47,983 nucleotides of DNA from JALZVT01 sp039029135 (GCA_039029135.1 JBCCGT010000033.1:1-47983), one strand, 5' to 3'; shown: positions 18,907-27,426, numbered from the stretch's first letter. Notes: generated from the sequence alone by a model not told the origin. Numbers and translations: made by a program.

Positions 18907-20319
18907 CTAAAGGTAGGGCGCGATCAGCGCGGCCAGCGCATCGCGAATGCGCTCCGGCAGACGCCGACCGTTGACCTCCTGACGACCAAAGCGCGCGGCG
19001 GTGGCGATCGCTTCGTCCGCGTGTGCGGCCAGTCGTGCGGTGACGGCGGCGTCGAACACCTCGATGCCCAGCTCGAAGTTCAGCCGCAGGCTGCGCGGAT
19101 CCAGGTTGGTCGAACCCACGAGCGCATAGGCCTCGTCGATCAGCAGAAACTTCTCGTGCGCGAACGGCGGCGGGCGAAAATAGACGTCGACGTCGAGCCG
19201 GACGAGGCTCCACAGGTGATGCTTCAGCGCCCAATTAACCACCGGCCAGTTGTTCTCGCCGGGCAGCACGACGCTGACCTTCACACCGCGCAGCGCCGCG
19301 GCCTGCAGCACGCCGACCAGCCGCCGCTCGGGCAGGAAGTAAGGCGTGACGATGACGACCCGCCGCCGGGCGGCCGAGATCGCGCCCTCGATCAGCAGCG
19401 CGAGATGGTCGAGCTTCTCATCCGGTCCATCGAAGACCAGTCGACAGGCCGCGCCGGCCTCCTGCGCGGGGGCCGGCTCGACGACCAGCCCCGCAAGTCC
19501 CGCGCCGGTAGTGCGCTGCCAGTCTCGAGCAAAGAGCTGCCGCAAAGGGTCGACGATCGGCCCCGCGAATTCGAAGTGGACGTCGCTGACGCGCGCGAGT
19601 CCAGCGGCGACATGGCTGTCGCTGATGTTCATGCCGCCGGCGAACGCGCGCTGCCCGTCGACGATGAGCAGCTTGCGATGATTGCGCAGGTTCAGGCTCA
19701 GGCTGGGCGGCAGCAAGCGCAGCGGCATAAACCAGGCAACGGGCACTCCGGCGCGGCGCAGCGCGCGCGCGATCGTCGGCAGCTGATAGCGGCGCCCAAC
19801 GTCGTCGACCAGCAGGCGCACGTCGACGCCGCGTTCGCGTGCCGCCGCGAGCGCGGCAACGAACTGTTTGCCGATCCCGTCTGGGGCGAAGATAAACGTG
19901 GAAAGCAGGATCTCGTGCCGCGCGTTCTCGATCGCTTCCAGCATGGCAGGATAGGCGGCTTCGCCGCCGGCCAGCACGTCGACCCGATTGTCGGGCTGTG
20001 GATGCACGGCGGTTACCCGCCAGCCGACCATCTCCAGCGGATCGGCCGGTGCGGCCGCATCGTCTCTCGGCGACGGCAGAAAGCCGCGATCGTCCCAGCG
20101 AAACAGCCGCGCACCCTGGGCCTTGCGACGCACCCGGTTGACGCCAAACAGCCAATAGAGAATCGGACCACCGAGCGGAAACAGAAACACGAAGGCGAGC
20201 CACGCGAGCGCCGCCCGCGAATCCGACTTGCACAGCAGAATGTGCATGCCGGATACAAGCGCGAGCGCGCCGTGCAGCAGCGGCCAAATCGGCCAGTCCA
20301 GCATGCTGATCTCGGCCAC
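18907..20319 (-). CDS. cls: cardiolipin synthase, phospholipase D type
   Basis: A 470-residue enzyme joining phosphatidylglycerol molecules to cardiolipin in the inner membrane. Two N-terminal hydrophobic segments (about 10-30 and 38-60, the latter with PLGGPILYWLFG as in PLDNc-type N-termini), then two HKD catalytic motifs: H214-K216-D221 in NHRKLLIVDG and H388-K390-D395 in AHEKFLLIDE, each followed by the usual GGMN or GSTNLDPRS. Length is normal. The frame opens with GTG at 20319, and an ATG at 20304 is equally plausible. It starts 9 bases after the MAPEG gene's stop, so they are likely one transcript. Another PLD-type transferase is possible, but the N-terminal domain argues for Cls. Confidence 0.9.
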   Translation of the reverse strand: MAEISMLDWPIWPLLHGALALVSGMHILLCKSDSRAALAWLAFVFLFPLGGPILYWLFGVNRVRRKAQGARLFRWDDRGFLPSPRDDAAAPADPLEMVGWRVTAVHPQPDNRVDVLAGGEAAYPAMLEAIENARHEILLSTFIFAPDGIGKQFVAALAAARERGVDVRLLVDDVGRRYQLPTIARALRRAGVPVAWFMPLRLLPPSLSLNLRNHRKLLIVDGQRAFAGGMNISDSHVAAGLARVSDVHFEFAGPIVDPLRQLFARDWQRTTGAGLAGLVVEPAPAQEAGAACRLVFDGPDEKLDHLALLIEGAISAARRRVVIVTPYFLPERRLVGVLQAAALRGVKVSVVLPGENNWPVVNWALKHHLWSLVRLDVDVYFRPPPFAHEKFLLIDEAYALVGSTNLDPRSLRLNFELGIEVFDAAVTARLAAHADEAIATAARFGRQEVNGRRLPERIRDALAALIAPYL

Positions 20320-20328
20320 GCCGGAGTG

Positions 20329-20727
20329 TCACACAGCGGCAAACGCCAGATAGACAATCCAGAAGTTCATGAACATGCCAACGGCAAAGGCCAGCACACG
20401 CAGCGCCGCCACGTCCGCGATGTACGCAATCGGGTGCACGATGCGCGCGGCCGCCCAGATCATCGCGGCCGTCGACCAGCCGGCCGCGGGATCGACGCCG
20501 GCGAGATGCGCCATCAGATTGGCCGCGCCGAAGGCGGTCAGCGCCTCCCACGCGTTCGACTGCGACGCGCTGGCTCGATGGCCGGCGTCGGTAAGCTCCG
20601 ACTCCTGTGCCCGCGGCGTATTGAGCTCAATCTTGCCGAACTGTCGCGACCGATAGGGCGCGGTCAGACCCGCAACCACATAGGGCAGCAGCACCCCGAT
20701 CAGCAGGCAAATCAAAATCGTCGTCAT
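20329..20727 (-). CDS. MAPEG family membrane protein
   Basis: A 132-residue four-helix membrane protein of the MAPEG superfamily (membrane-associated proteins in eicosanoid and glutathione metabolism). Helix 1 ILICLLIGVLLPYVVAGL, then the positively charged loop, then the diagnostic helix 2 (NAWEALTAFGAANLMAHL), with helix 3 and the RIVHPIAYIADVAALR segment after it. Bacterial members are glutathione transferases or peroxidases, or of unknown role. AGGAGAGAGGAC immediately precedes the ATG, in a purine-rich leader. Its stop is 9 bases before cls. The other glutathione-linked genes upstream on the same strand support a detoxification role. Confidence 0.88.
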   Translation of the reverse strand: MTTILICLLIGVLLPYVVAGLTAPYRSRQFGKIELNTPRAQESELTDAGHRASASQSNAWEALTAFGAANLMAHLAGVDPAAGWSTAAMIWAAARIVHPIAYIADVAALRVLAFAVGMFMNFWIVYLAFAAV

Positions 20728-20814
20728 GTCCTCTCTCCTCTTTCGACTTTACTCGTCTTCTTGCTCTCGTCTTTTCGGTTCTCGTCCGCCAGCGACCTGT
20801 TGCAACGGCCGCCG

Positions 20815-21942
20815 CTAAGCGAGCGACGCATACGCCGCCTGCAGAATGCTGAACCCGCGCGGGTCGCCCATCAGCCCGCTCTCCATGCGATTCATGACAT
20901 AGGACACGCAGAGACGCGCGTCCTGATCGACGACGATGGTCGATCCGCCCCAGCCACCCCAGTAGGCGATGCGCTCGTTCGGCCCCATGGGAAAATCACT
21001 GCTCGTCAGGCCGTAGCCCATGCCGAAGCGGATCGGCACGCCAAGCACAAGATCCTTGCCGTTCGTCTGTTCCTCGAACACGCGCGCCGCGCCGGCCTCG
21101 CTCAACAGGTCGACGCCAAAGGCGTGCCCGCGATTGGCCACGGCCGTTTGCACACGCACGACAGAGCGCGCGTTGCCGTGGCCGTTAGCCGCGGGGATCT
21201 CGGCCTGGCGCCACGCCGCGGTCGCGGACGCGGACGCCTCGGGCGCCGGCGAGCGAAACGTGCGGGCCGCAATAGAGTCGCCGTCGCTGACGACGGCCGG
21301 CGCGTCCGGCGGTATGAGCTGGCCAATACGATCGAAGTGCTCGGGTCCCGTGCCGATGTAAAAGTCGGCGCCGAGCGGACCCGCGATCTCGTCCGCGAAA
21401 TAGCGGCCGATGCTGCGTCCGGTGACCCGTCGCACCACCTCGCCGATCAGGTGCCCCTGCGTCAGCGCGTGATAGCCGGACGCGGTGCCGGGCTGCCACC
21501 AGGGCGCCTGCGCGGCGAGCGTGGCGCACACCCAGTCCCAGTCGTAGATCTGCTCGGTCGTCGACGGCTGGTCGAAGCCGGAGAGGCCCGCGCTGTGGCT
21601 CAGAAAATGTCGCACCTCGACGTCCGCCTTGCCGTTTTGTGCGAACTCGGGCCAGTAGTCGGCGACCTTGGCATGCAGGTCGAGCTCGCCGCGATCGGCC
21701 AGCAGCAAGGCGCACAGCGCTGCCATGGTTTTGGTCGTGGAATAGACGTTGACGATAGTGTCTTCCTGCCAGGGCTCGGTGCCCGCCGCGTCGCGGTAGC
21801 CGCCCCACAGATCAACCACCATCTCGCCTTCAAGGCTGATCGCAACGCTGGCACCGACGTCGTCGTGCTTGCTGAAGTTCGCCTCGAACGCATCGCGCAC
21901 CGGCGCGAAACGCTCGTCGACCGTTCCCTGTATGGCCACCAT
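20815..21942 (-). CDS. family VIII esterase-like serine hydrolase (beta-lactamase fold)
   Basis: A 375-residue cytoplasmic protein (no signal peptide) of the class C beta-lactamase / esterase EstB group. Catalytic Ser68 and Lys71 in STTK, Tyr157 in SGYHALTQGHL as general base, and a WGGWGG motif toward the C-terminus in place of the beta-lactamase KTG box. This combination fits carboxylesterases rather than true beta-lactamases; the physiological ester is unknown. GAGAGGAG lies just before the ATG at 21942, and a six-copy octamer repeat begins 18 bases upstream of it. It sits between the MAPEG gene and the HCCA-isomerase-like gene on the same strand. Confidence 0.88.
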   Translation of the reverse strand: MVAIQGTVDERFAPVRDAFEANFSKHDDVGASVAISLEGEMVVDLWGGYRDAAGTEPWQEDTIVNVYSTTKTMAALCALLLADRGELDLHAKVADYWPEFAQNGKADVEVRHFLSHSAGLSGFDQPSTTEQIYDWDWVCATLAAQAPWWQPGTASGYHALTQGHLIGEVVRRVTGRSIGRYFADEIAGPLGADFYIGTGPEHFDRIGQLIPPDAPAVVSDGDSIAARTFRSPAPEASASATAAWRQAEIPAANGHGNARSVVRVQTAVANRGHAFGVDLLSEAGAARVFEEQTNGKDLVLGVPIRFGMGYGLTSSDFPMGPNERIAYWGGWGGSTIVVDQDARLCVSYVMNRMESGLMGDPRGFSILQAAYASLA

Positions 21943-21960
21943 GATCCCGTGCTCCTCTCT

Positions 21961-22008
21961 GTTCTTGTGTTCTTGTGTTCTTGTGTTCTTGTGTTCTTGT
22001 GTTCTTGT
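21961..22008. repeat. octanucleotide tandem repeat, six copies
   Basis: GTTCTTGT is repeated six times without error (48 bases), in the 93-base gap between the DsbA-fold gene and the serine hydrolase ATG on the minus strand. On that strand the unit reads ACAAGAAC. Low-copy octamers such as this slip readily during replication. Because it lies just upstream of the ribosome-binding site, changes in number would alter the leader, not the protein. It is unlike the high-GC surroundings. Confidence 0.9.
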
Positions 22009-22035
22009 GCTGTGTCGCTGGGCTGCTCACGCGGC

Positions 22036-22632
22036 TCAGTCTGCTGTCAGCCGCCGCAGCTCGTCCTCGACGAACTCCATGCGGTCCTTGCCCCAAAAGA
22101 GTTCGTCGCCGATCACAATACTCGGCGCGCCGAAGATCTCGCGGTCGAGCGCGCTTTGGGTGGCCGCACGCAGTTCATCGCCGATGCCATCGCCGCGCAC
22201 AAGCTCTTCGAACGACGCGCCGTCGCAGCCAGCGGCCTGAGCCGCGGCGATCACCCCCGGATAGTCGGCAATGCTGGCGTCGTTGCGCTCCCAGTAGCGC
22301 GCGAACACCTCGAACAAGTAATTCCGCTCGCGGCCAAGCCGCCGTGCGGCCAGCGCGCCGCGCAGCGCCGGCGAGGTCTTGATCGGAAACTGTTCGGGCA
22401 TGCGAAACGGCAGCTCGTGGCGTTCGGCCCAGCGCATCAGGTCCCGGCGCCGATTCTTCAGCTTCGCCGGTGGCTCGTCCATCAGCACATAGTTGTGATG
22501 CCGAAACACGTAGCCGAGATTGAAGGGCTGATAGATCAGCTCGGCGCCGTAGCGATTCGCCAGCCGATCCAGCAGGTGCAGCGCAAAATAGCTGTTGGTG
22601 CTGCCGACGTCATAAAACAGTTCGATACGCAT
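22036..22632 (-). CDS. HCCA isomerase / kappa-class GST-like DsbA-fold protein
   Basis: A 198-residue thioredoxin-fold protein. N-terminal ELFYDVGSTNSYFALHLL places Ser11 where 2-hydroxychromene-2-carboxylate isomerase and kappa GSTs have their catalytic Ser. The C-terminal signature GAPSIVIGDELFWGKDRMEF is diagnostic of that family. These enzymes use glutathione in isomerisation or conjugation of aromatic-catabolic or xenobiotic compounds. No naphthalene-pathway neighbours are present, so the reaction is unknown. The start ATG lies 4 bases after the GST gene stop, implying a bicistronic message. Confidence 0.88.
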   Translation of the reverse strand: MRIELFYDVGSTNSYFALHLLDRLANRYGAELIYQPFNLGYVFRHHNYVLMDEPPAKLKNRRRDLMRWAERHELPFRMPEQFPIKTSPALRGALAARRLGRERNYLFEVFARYWERNDASIADYPGVIAAAQAAGCDGASFEELVRGDGIGDELRAATQSALDREIFGAPSIVIGDELFWGKDRMEFVEDELRRLTAD

Positions 22633-22636
22633 GGTC

Positions 22637-23269
22637 TTAGCCGATCAGCACGCCTTCGATCTCCGGGCGCGCTCGATAGGCCTCGCTCCAGCGCGCGGCT
22701 TGTGGGTGCGCGCTCAGGTCTTCGAGCTCGCGAAAGCGCAGGAACTGCAGCGCGGCCTGCAGCGTACAGTCCGCGACGGTCACGCGATCGCCCATGACAA
22801 ACGGCCGGCCGTCGGCCAACAGACCGTCCACATAGTCCAGTCCGCGCACAAACGACGGCTTCAGCCACTCGGCAATCGTCGGGTTTTCGGGCAGACCAAG
22901 CGGGGAATTCACCGCGTGCGCATAGCCGGCGCTTGGATTCAGCAGCCGCACGTCGCAGACGCGTTCGACCGTGCGCGCGAGAGCGCGCGCCTCGACGTCA
23001 TCGCCCCACAGGCTTGGCGTCGGAAAGCGCTCTTCCAGATACTGGATGATAGGCAGGGATTCGAACAGCATGTTGCCCGCGCTGGTCTCCAGCACCGGCA
23101 TGGCACCGAACGGATTGCGGGCCAGATGCTCGGGCGAGTTCTGCTCGTTCTTGAACACGTTGACCATGATCTGCTCGATGCCCATATCGACACCCTGCGC
23201 GGTCTTTTCCGCGATATAGAGCATGACCTTGGTCGGATTCGGTGCTGCCGGCAGCATATAGAGCTTCAT
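22637..23269 (-). CDS. glutathione S-transferase
   Basis: A ~210-residue cytosolic GST. The N-terminal thioredoxin-like domain has the typical PNPTKVMLYIAEK, the cis-Pro region GAMPVLE and the ES motif (FESLPIIQYLEERF) for gamma-glutamyl binding; the helical C-terminal domain runs from ~90 with the VTVADCTLQAAL N-capping stretch. It conjugates glutathione to electrophiles or reduces peroxides. ATG at 23269 is preferred; the frame extends by a GTG codon two residues earlier. It is the first gene of the GST/HCCA pair, with 4 bases between them, and divergent from the MBL-fold gene at 23560 across 290 bases. Confidence 0.92.
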   Translation of the reverse strand: MKLYMLPAAPNPTKVMLYIAEKTAQGVDMGIEQIMVNVFKNEQNSPEHLARNPFGAMPVLETSAGNMLFESLPIIQYLEERFPTPSLWGDDVEARALARTVERVCDVRLLNPSAGYAHAVNSPLGLPENPTIAEWLKPSFVRGLDYVDGLLADGRPFVMGDRVTVADCTLQAALQFLRFRELEDLSAHPQAARWSEAYRARPEIEGVLIG

Positions 23270-23437
23270 CGCCACTTCTTTCCCCTGCGTCTGCCGCGCG
23301 TGTCGTGCGCGGGTTCCTATGTATTGCGAACAACCGCCACAGTGCGCGTTGATGCGGTCGAGCCCCGTTGCAGCCGGCGGTTCGGGTCGCCACCACGCTA
23401 GGTCAGCGCCGGGCGCAAGTAAAGCGACCCAGCCCCT

Positions 23438-23457
23438 CCTGACACATCGATGTCAGG
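23438..23457. promoter_or_regulatory. inverted repeat between divergent GST and MBL-fold genes
   Basis: CCTGACA-CATCGA-TGTCAGG has perfect 7-bp arms and a 6-base spacer, 102 bases upstream of the MBL-fold ATG and 168 bases upstream of the GST start. Its size and spacing suit a dimeric repressor or activator site. A weaker GTCA-6-TGAC pair lies about 10 bases further on. Binding is inferred. Confidence 0.4.
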
Positions 23458-23559
23458 GGTTGCGGGTCAGCATCATGACAGCGGGCTGGTCGCTAGACCG
23501 TCAGTCGCGTACTCGCGGTAGCATCGGCACCGAATCACAGCTATCAGCGGGGACCAACC

Positions 23560-24279
23560 ATGAGCTACGCCGCACCCTGTCCACACGACCCACTGGCGCA
23601 GATCCGCGACGACGTGTTCATCTCACGCGGCAGCATTCGCCTCAATCCGCTGGTGCGCATAACCCGCAACATGGTGGTGCTGCGCCACAACGACGAACTG
23701 ACGCTGGTCAATCCTATTCGCTTGAGCGCGACCGGCGAAGAGGAGCTGAAGCGCCTCGGCAACATTCGGCGCATCGTGCGCCTGGGTGCCATGCACGGCA
23801 TCGACGACCCCTGGTACGTCGATCAGTTCGGTGCCGAGCTGTGGTCCCAGCCCGGCGGCAGCATCTATCCCGAACCGCCGATCGACGTCGCGCTGGATGA
23901 ATCGACCGAGCTACCGTTTCCGGGCGCCAAACTGTTCATGTTCCGCGGTACCAAGGAGCCCGAGTGCGCGATGCTGCTGCCCGCGAGCGGGTCGGAACCC
24001 GGATTGCTGCTGAGCTGCGACGGCATCCAGCACTACAGCGACTACAGCAACAACAACTTTCTCGCCCGCATCATGTTGCCTTTCATCGGCTTTCCCAAAC
24101 GCATGCTGGTCGGCCCAATCTGGCTGAAGATCATGACGCCGGACGGCGCCAGCCTCCGCGACGAGTTCGAGCGCCTGCACGCCCTCGATTTCGATGCGCT
24201 GTTCAGCGCCCACGGCACGTTCAAGGCCAGCGGCGCCAAGGCAGCGGTAAGACGCGCGATCGATCTCGCGTTCGACTAA
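23560..24279 (+). CDS. metallo-beta-lactamase-fold protein (DUF4336-like), metal site lost
   Basis: A 239-residue protein with the strand pattern of the metallo-hydrolase fold: RNMVVLRHNDELTLVNPI followed by a loop, and GNIRRIVRLGAMHGIDDPW where active members have HxHxDH. Only one His and an IDD remain, so the zinc site appears degenerate. Later AMLLPASGSEPGLLLSCDGIQHY matches the strand-plus-Asp of the fold and ALFSAHGTF the last His-containing turn. This resembles DUF4336-type proteins of bacteria. A GGGGA sequence precedes the ATG. Divergent from the GST, with a palindrome between. Function unknown. Confidence 0.65.
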   Translation: MSYAAPCPHDPLAQIRDDVFISRGSIRLNPLVRITRNMVVLRHNDELTLVNPIRLSATGEEELKRLGNIRRIVRLGAMHGIDDPWYVDQFGAELWSQPGGSIYPEPPIDVALDESTELPFPGAKLFMFRGTKEPECAMLLPASGSEPGLLLSCDGIQHYSDYSNNNFLARIMLPFIGFPKRMLVGPIWLKIMTPDGASLRDEFERLHALDFDALFSAHGTFKASGAKAAVRRAIDLAFD

Positions 24280-24318
24280 CGCGGACAGCGGCTAAGCCCT
24301 CAACGCGCCACGACGGCG

Positions 24319-25305
24319 TCAGAGGATACGCAGAAAGGCCAGCAGGTCCGCGCGCTCGGAGGCCGTCAGAACAAACGGCTGGAGCTCTGAGTCGGCGCCA
24401 CCGCCGCGAGCATAGAACGCCACCACGTCCTCCAGCCGTTCCAAGCTGCCATCGTGCATGTACGGCGCCGTGTGCGCGACGAACAGCAACGACGGCGCGC
24501 GAAAGGCAACATCCACATCGCCGACGCCCGTGCGATAGAACCGCGGCGGCACGGCGCGGCTCGTCGTGACGATTGGGCCGGACAGCAGCGGGCCGCGATG
24601 ACAGCGGGAGCAATCGAGGCGCGGCGAAACGAACAACCGTAGACCCCGGGCGGCGGCATCGGGTAGCGGCTCGTCGTCGTACAGGTAGCGCGCGAGCGGC
24701 CCGTCGTTGTCGACCAGCGATCGTACATAGCTCGCGAGCGCAGCGACGACCGTATCGAGGTACAGCCCGTCGCTGCCCGGAAACGCGCGCTGCGTCGCCG
24801 CACGAATCTCGGGATCTCTCCACAGCGTTCCCAGGGCGCGCGCGTCGCTACCGAGCTCCGCCGGCGCGAGCAGCGGCCTGCGGATCGAGGCCTCGAGGGT
24901 CGCCAAGCCTGGCGCCGACCAGCCAAAGCTCGCGGCGTAGCCGCTGTTAACAAGCGACGGGGCGTTGAATTCGAGCAGCGCGCCGGCGGCGCCCATCGAG
25001 CGGGCGCGCGCCTCGCTGAAGCGGCGCTCGGGATCGTGGCAGGTCGCACAGCTCATCGTGCCGTCGCCGGACAGCCGAACGTCCGCAAACACGCGCTCGC
25101 CGAGCGCAACGGCGGCGGTCGACCCGACTGCGTCTGCCGGATAGCGCTGTGCGGCCAGTCCCCGCACTTCGGCGCTCGCGCGGGCGGGCGCCAGCGTTGG
25201 GGCGAGGGTCAGCGCAAGGGCAACCGCAAGGGTGAGGCGCGCGAAGCGGATTAGCGCGACGGCAAGCGCAGGCAGGGGCTCACCAGCCGCCGCTGATGCC
25301 GCCAT
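24319..25305 (-). CDS. di-haem cytochrome c peroxidase / MauG family protein
   Basis: A 328-residue periplasmic protein with two c-type haem sites, CATCH (C86, C89, H90) and CSRCH (C232, C235, H236), in the arrangement of bacterial cytochrome c peroxidases and MauG-like enzymes. Between them are RPLLAPAELG and the LASYVRSLVDNDGPLARY stretch typical of the family. Hydrophobic 22-40 followed by ARASA gives a signal peptide with a rather long N-terminal region. It reduces peroxide with cytochrome electrons or oxidises a partner protein. Its start codon overlaps the 3' end of the TPR gene by 26 bases, so the two are translationally coupled. Confidence 0.88.
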   Translation of the reverse strand: MAASAAAGEPLPALAVALIRFARLTLAVALALTLAPTLAPARASAEVRGLAAQRYPADAVGSTAAVALGERVFADVRLSGDGTMSCATCHDPERRFSEARARSMGAAGALLEFNAPSLVNSGYAASFGWSAPGLATLEASIRRPLLAPAELGSDARALGTLWRDPEIRAATQRAFPGSDGLYLDTVVAALASYVRSLVDNDGPLARYLYDDEPLPDAAARGLRLFVSPRLDCSRCHRGPLLSGPIVTTSRAVPPRFYRTGVGDVDVAFRAPSLLFVAHTAPYMHDGSLERLEDVVAFYARGGGADSELQPFVLTASERADLLAFLRIL

Positions 25306-25993
25306 CGCCGGCCGCGCCGAGCGCGCTAACTTCCGCGCGCGTATCGAGCCATTCCAGGAACTGTCGCGCCCGCGCCGACGGCATGCGGTTGTCGGCGCGC
25401 TGCTCCGCGGCCCACGCCTGCAGCTTCGCCATCAGCGTGTCGGCCAGCGGTCGATCGTGCTCGAACAGGGTCAGATAGGAATCGCGCGTTTCAGCGTAGA
25501 AGGCGAGCGCGAGCAGCGCCTCGGCGCGATACTCGATCGCCTGATAAAACTCGGGGTGCACCTTCAGCGCGTAGTTGTAGGCGCCGATCGCGTTTTCGTA
25601 ATCGCCGAGCTGGCGCAAGGTATAGCCGAGCTCGTTGGCCGCCTTGAAATGCTCCGGCAGCGCCTTCAGCACGCTCGCGAACTCGGCCTGGGCCTTCTTG
25701 AATTCGCGCTCGGCGCGCTCGTCGTAGCGCTTGGCGCGTTTGTCCTTGCCCGCGTCGCGCGCGGCGCCCGCCTTCTCCTGCGCCTTCCACGCGCGTTCCT
25801 TGTGTTTCAGACCGCGCTCATACGCCGCCTCGGCGAGCTGTTCGGGCGAGCTGGGTCGGGACTGTACCGGCGCGCTGGCACCACCACCACCGCCGGACGG
25901 CGCGGCGCTCACCGCGGGCACACAGAACAGCGCCGCCAGAACAACACCGACTATCGCTGCGCGTACCCGGTGGATTGTGGTCATGTGCCGCAT
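25280..25993 (-). CDS. exported TPR protein
   Basis: A 237-residue protein: signal peptide (AAIVGVVLAALFCVPAVSAA, ~12-31), Gly/Ser-rich linker, a Lys/Arg/Glu-rich helix (about 55-105), then tetratricopeptide repeats including FKAANELGYTLRQLGDYENAIGAYNYALKVHP and the next repeat YQAIEYRAEALLALAFYAETRD. TPR domains bind partner proteins. Overlapping the di-haem peroxidase gene, it may help assemble or dock that enzyme; this is inference. Two in-frame ATGs (25993 and 25984) are possible starts. No particular pathway can be named. Confidence 0.8.
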   Translation of the reverse strand: MRHMTTIHRVRAAIVGVVLAALFCVPAVSAAPSGGGGGASAPVQSRPSSPEQLAEAAYERGLKHKERAWKAQEKAGAARDAGKDKRAKRYDERAEREFKKAQAEFASVLKALPEHFKAANELGYTLRQLGDYENAIGAYNYALKVHPEFYQAIEYRAEALLALAFYAETRDSYLTLFEHDRPLADTLMAKLQAWAAEQRADNRMPSARARQFLEWLDTRAEVSALGAAGDGGISGGW

Positions 25994-26086
25994 TTCTATC
26001 TTCGCCTTTTTGCTGCCACTTTTACTCGTTGCGTCGTCCGTTAATAGCCTTCGTCACGATCCGGCGCGTTGCGCGAGCGTGCCTCG

Positions 26087-27349
26087 CTACAGTGGGTGCA
26101 CACGCACCGGCAATTCCGAATAGCCCTTCACGAAGCTCGACTGCACGCGCTCGGGTTCGCCCACCACCTCGACCTTGCGAAAGCGTCGCTGGATTTCCTC
26201 CCACGCCACGCGTAGCTGCATCTCCGCCAGACGGTTACCCATACAGCGATGGATGCCGAAGCCGAACGATAGATGATGGCGCGCGTTCTTGCGGTCGATA
26301 CGAAACTCGTTTGGCGCATCGATCGCATCCTCGTCGCGATTGCCCGAAACGTACCACATCGCCACCTTGTCGCCTTCGCGGATGGTCTTGCCGCGCAGCT
26401 CGACGTCGCGCGTGGCCGTGCGCCGCATGTAGGCGAGCGGCGTCTGCCAGCGCAGGATCTCGGACACCATGTTCGGGATCAGGCTGGGGTCGGCGCGCAG
26501 CTTGTCGTATTCAGCCGGATTTTCGTTCAGCGCGAGCACGCCGCCCGTCAGCGAGTTGCGCGTCGTATCGTTGCCGCCGACGATGAGCAGAATCAGGTTG
26601 CCCAGATACTCCATCGGCGCCATGTCTTTGGTGTCGCTGCCGTTGGCGAGCATGGACACCAAATCGAACGCTGGTTCCGCCTGTCCGGAGCGCTCCTCTT
26701 TCAGCCGCGTGAAGTACTCGAGGCATTCCAGCAGCGCCGCGCGGCGCACCGGCTCCGGCGTGGGTCCGCCGGCAAGCTCGCCCGACGTCGCCATATCCGA
26801 CCAGTACGTCAGCTTGCGGCGTTCCTCGAACGGAAAATCGAACAGCGTCGCGAGCATCTGGGTCGTCAGCTCGACCGACACCAGGTCAACCCAGTTGAAG
26901 GTCTCGCCAAGCGGCAGCCCGTCGAGAATGGCGCAGACCCGCGAGCGAATCGTCGACTCCATCTGCGCCAGGTTGCGCGGCGCGACCGAGCCCGAGACGG
27001 TGGCCCGCTGCACATCGTGCTTAGGCGGGTCCATCGCGATGAAATTGGTGGTGTTGAAGTCCAGCTGCCGATCGGCGAGCGTGATGCCGGCGTCGGAAGA
27101 GAAGGTCGCGTGATCGCGATCGACGGCCATGATGTCGTCGAACTTGGTGATGGACCAGTAGGGGCCGAACATCGAGTCGCGGCAATAGTGCACCGGATCC
27201 TCGCGGCGCAGCCGTTCGAAAAAACCCCAGTGGGTATCGTCCTGAAAGCGCCGCGGCAGACTGATGTCGAGCGCTTCGAGCGGGTAGGTGTGCGGGTCTT
27301 CGGACTGGTCGGACGCAGCGACGGCCGGTTGCTGGGACGGTGCGTTCAT
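26087..27349 (-). CDS. cytochrome P450 CYP153, alkane terminal hydroxylase
   Basis: A 420-residue P450 with I-helix GGNDTT (258-263), ExxR 297-300 and haem Cys369 in FGFGIHRCMG. The surrounding text is that of CYP153A enzymes: FIAMDPPKHDVQR, VGGNDTTRNSLTGG, EILRWQTPLAYMRRTA, VAMWYVSGNRDE, SFVKGYSELPVRV. CYP153 hydroxylates medium-chain n-alkanes and fatty acids at the terminal carbon in the cytoplasm, using ferredoxin and ferredoxin reductase. Neither partner is encoded in the window; a rubredoxin gene occurs 12 kb away but is not the known partner. GGAGGAGAGG precedes the ATG. It is followed by the TPR gene's upstream side with a 93-base gap. Confidence 0.93.
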   Translation of the reverse strand: MNAPSQQPAVAASDQSEDPHTYPLEALDISLPRRFQDDTHWGFFERLRREDPVHYCRDSMFGPYWSITKFDDIMAVDRDHATFSSDAGITLADRQLDFNTTNFIAMDPPKHDVQRATVSGSVAPRNLAQMESTIRSRVCAILDGLPLGETFNWVDLVSVELTTQMLATLFDFPFEERRKLTYWSDMATSGELAGGPTPEPVRRAALLECLEYFTRLKEERSGQAEPAFDLVSMLANGSDTKDMAPMEYLGNLILLIVGGNDTTRNSLTGGVLALNENPAEYDKLRADPSLIPNMVSEILRWQTPLAYMRRTATRDVELRGKTIREGDKVAMWYVSGNRDEDAIDAPNEFRIDRKNARHHLSFGFGIHRCMGNRLAEMQLRVAWEEIQRRFRKVEVVGEPERVQSSFVKGYSELPVRVHPL

Positions 27350-27426
27350 GGGCCTCTCCTCCTCATGCTCTTACCCCGAGGGTCCCACCCCGTTCGCGCC
27401 GGCGCAAGTCGCGTCTGAACGGCGTT

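Noticed and set aside
20815..21942. Antibiotic-resistance beta-lactamase
   Set aside because: No signal peptide, STTK/YHAL/WGG motifs as in family VIII esterases, and no KTG box.
18859..22797. 1312-codon open frame on the plus strand opposite cls, MAPEG, the hydrolase, the HCCA-isomerase-like gene and part of the GST
   Set aside because: It is antisense to five well-supported genes, has no domain-like sequence, and long antisense frames are expected at this GC content.
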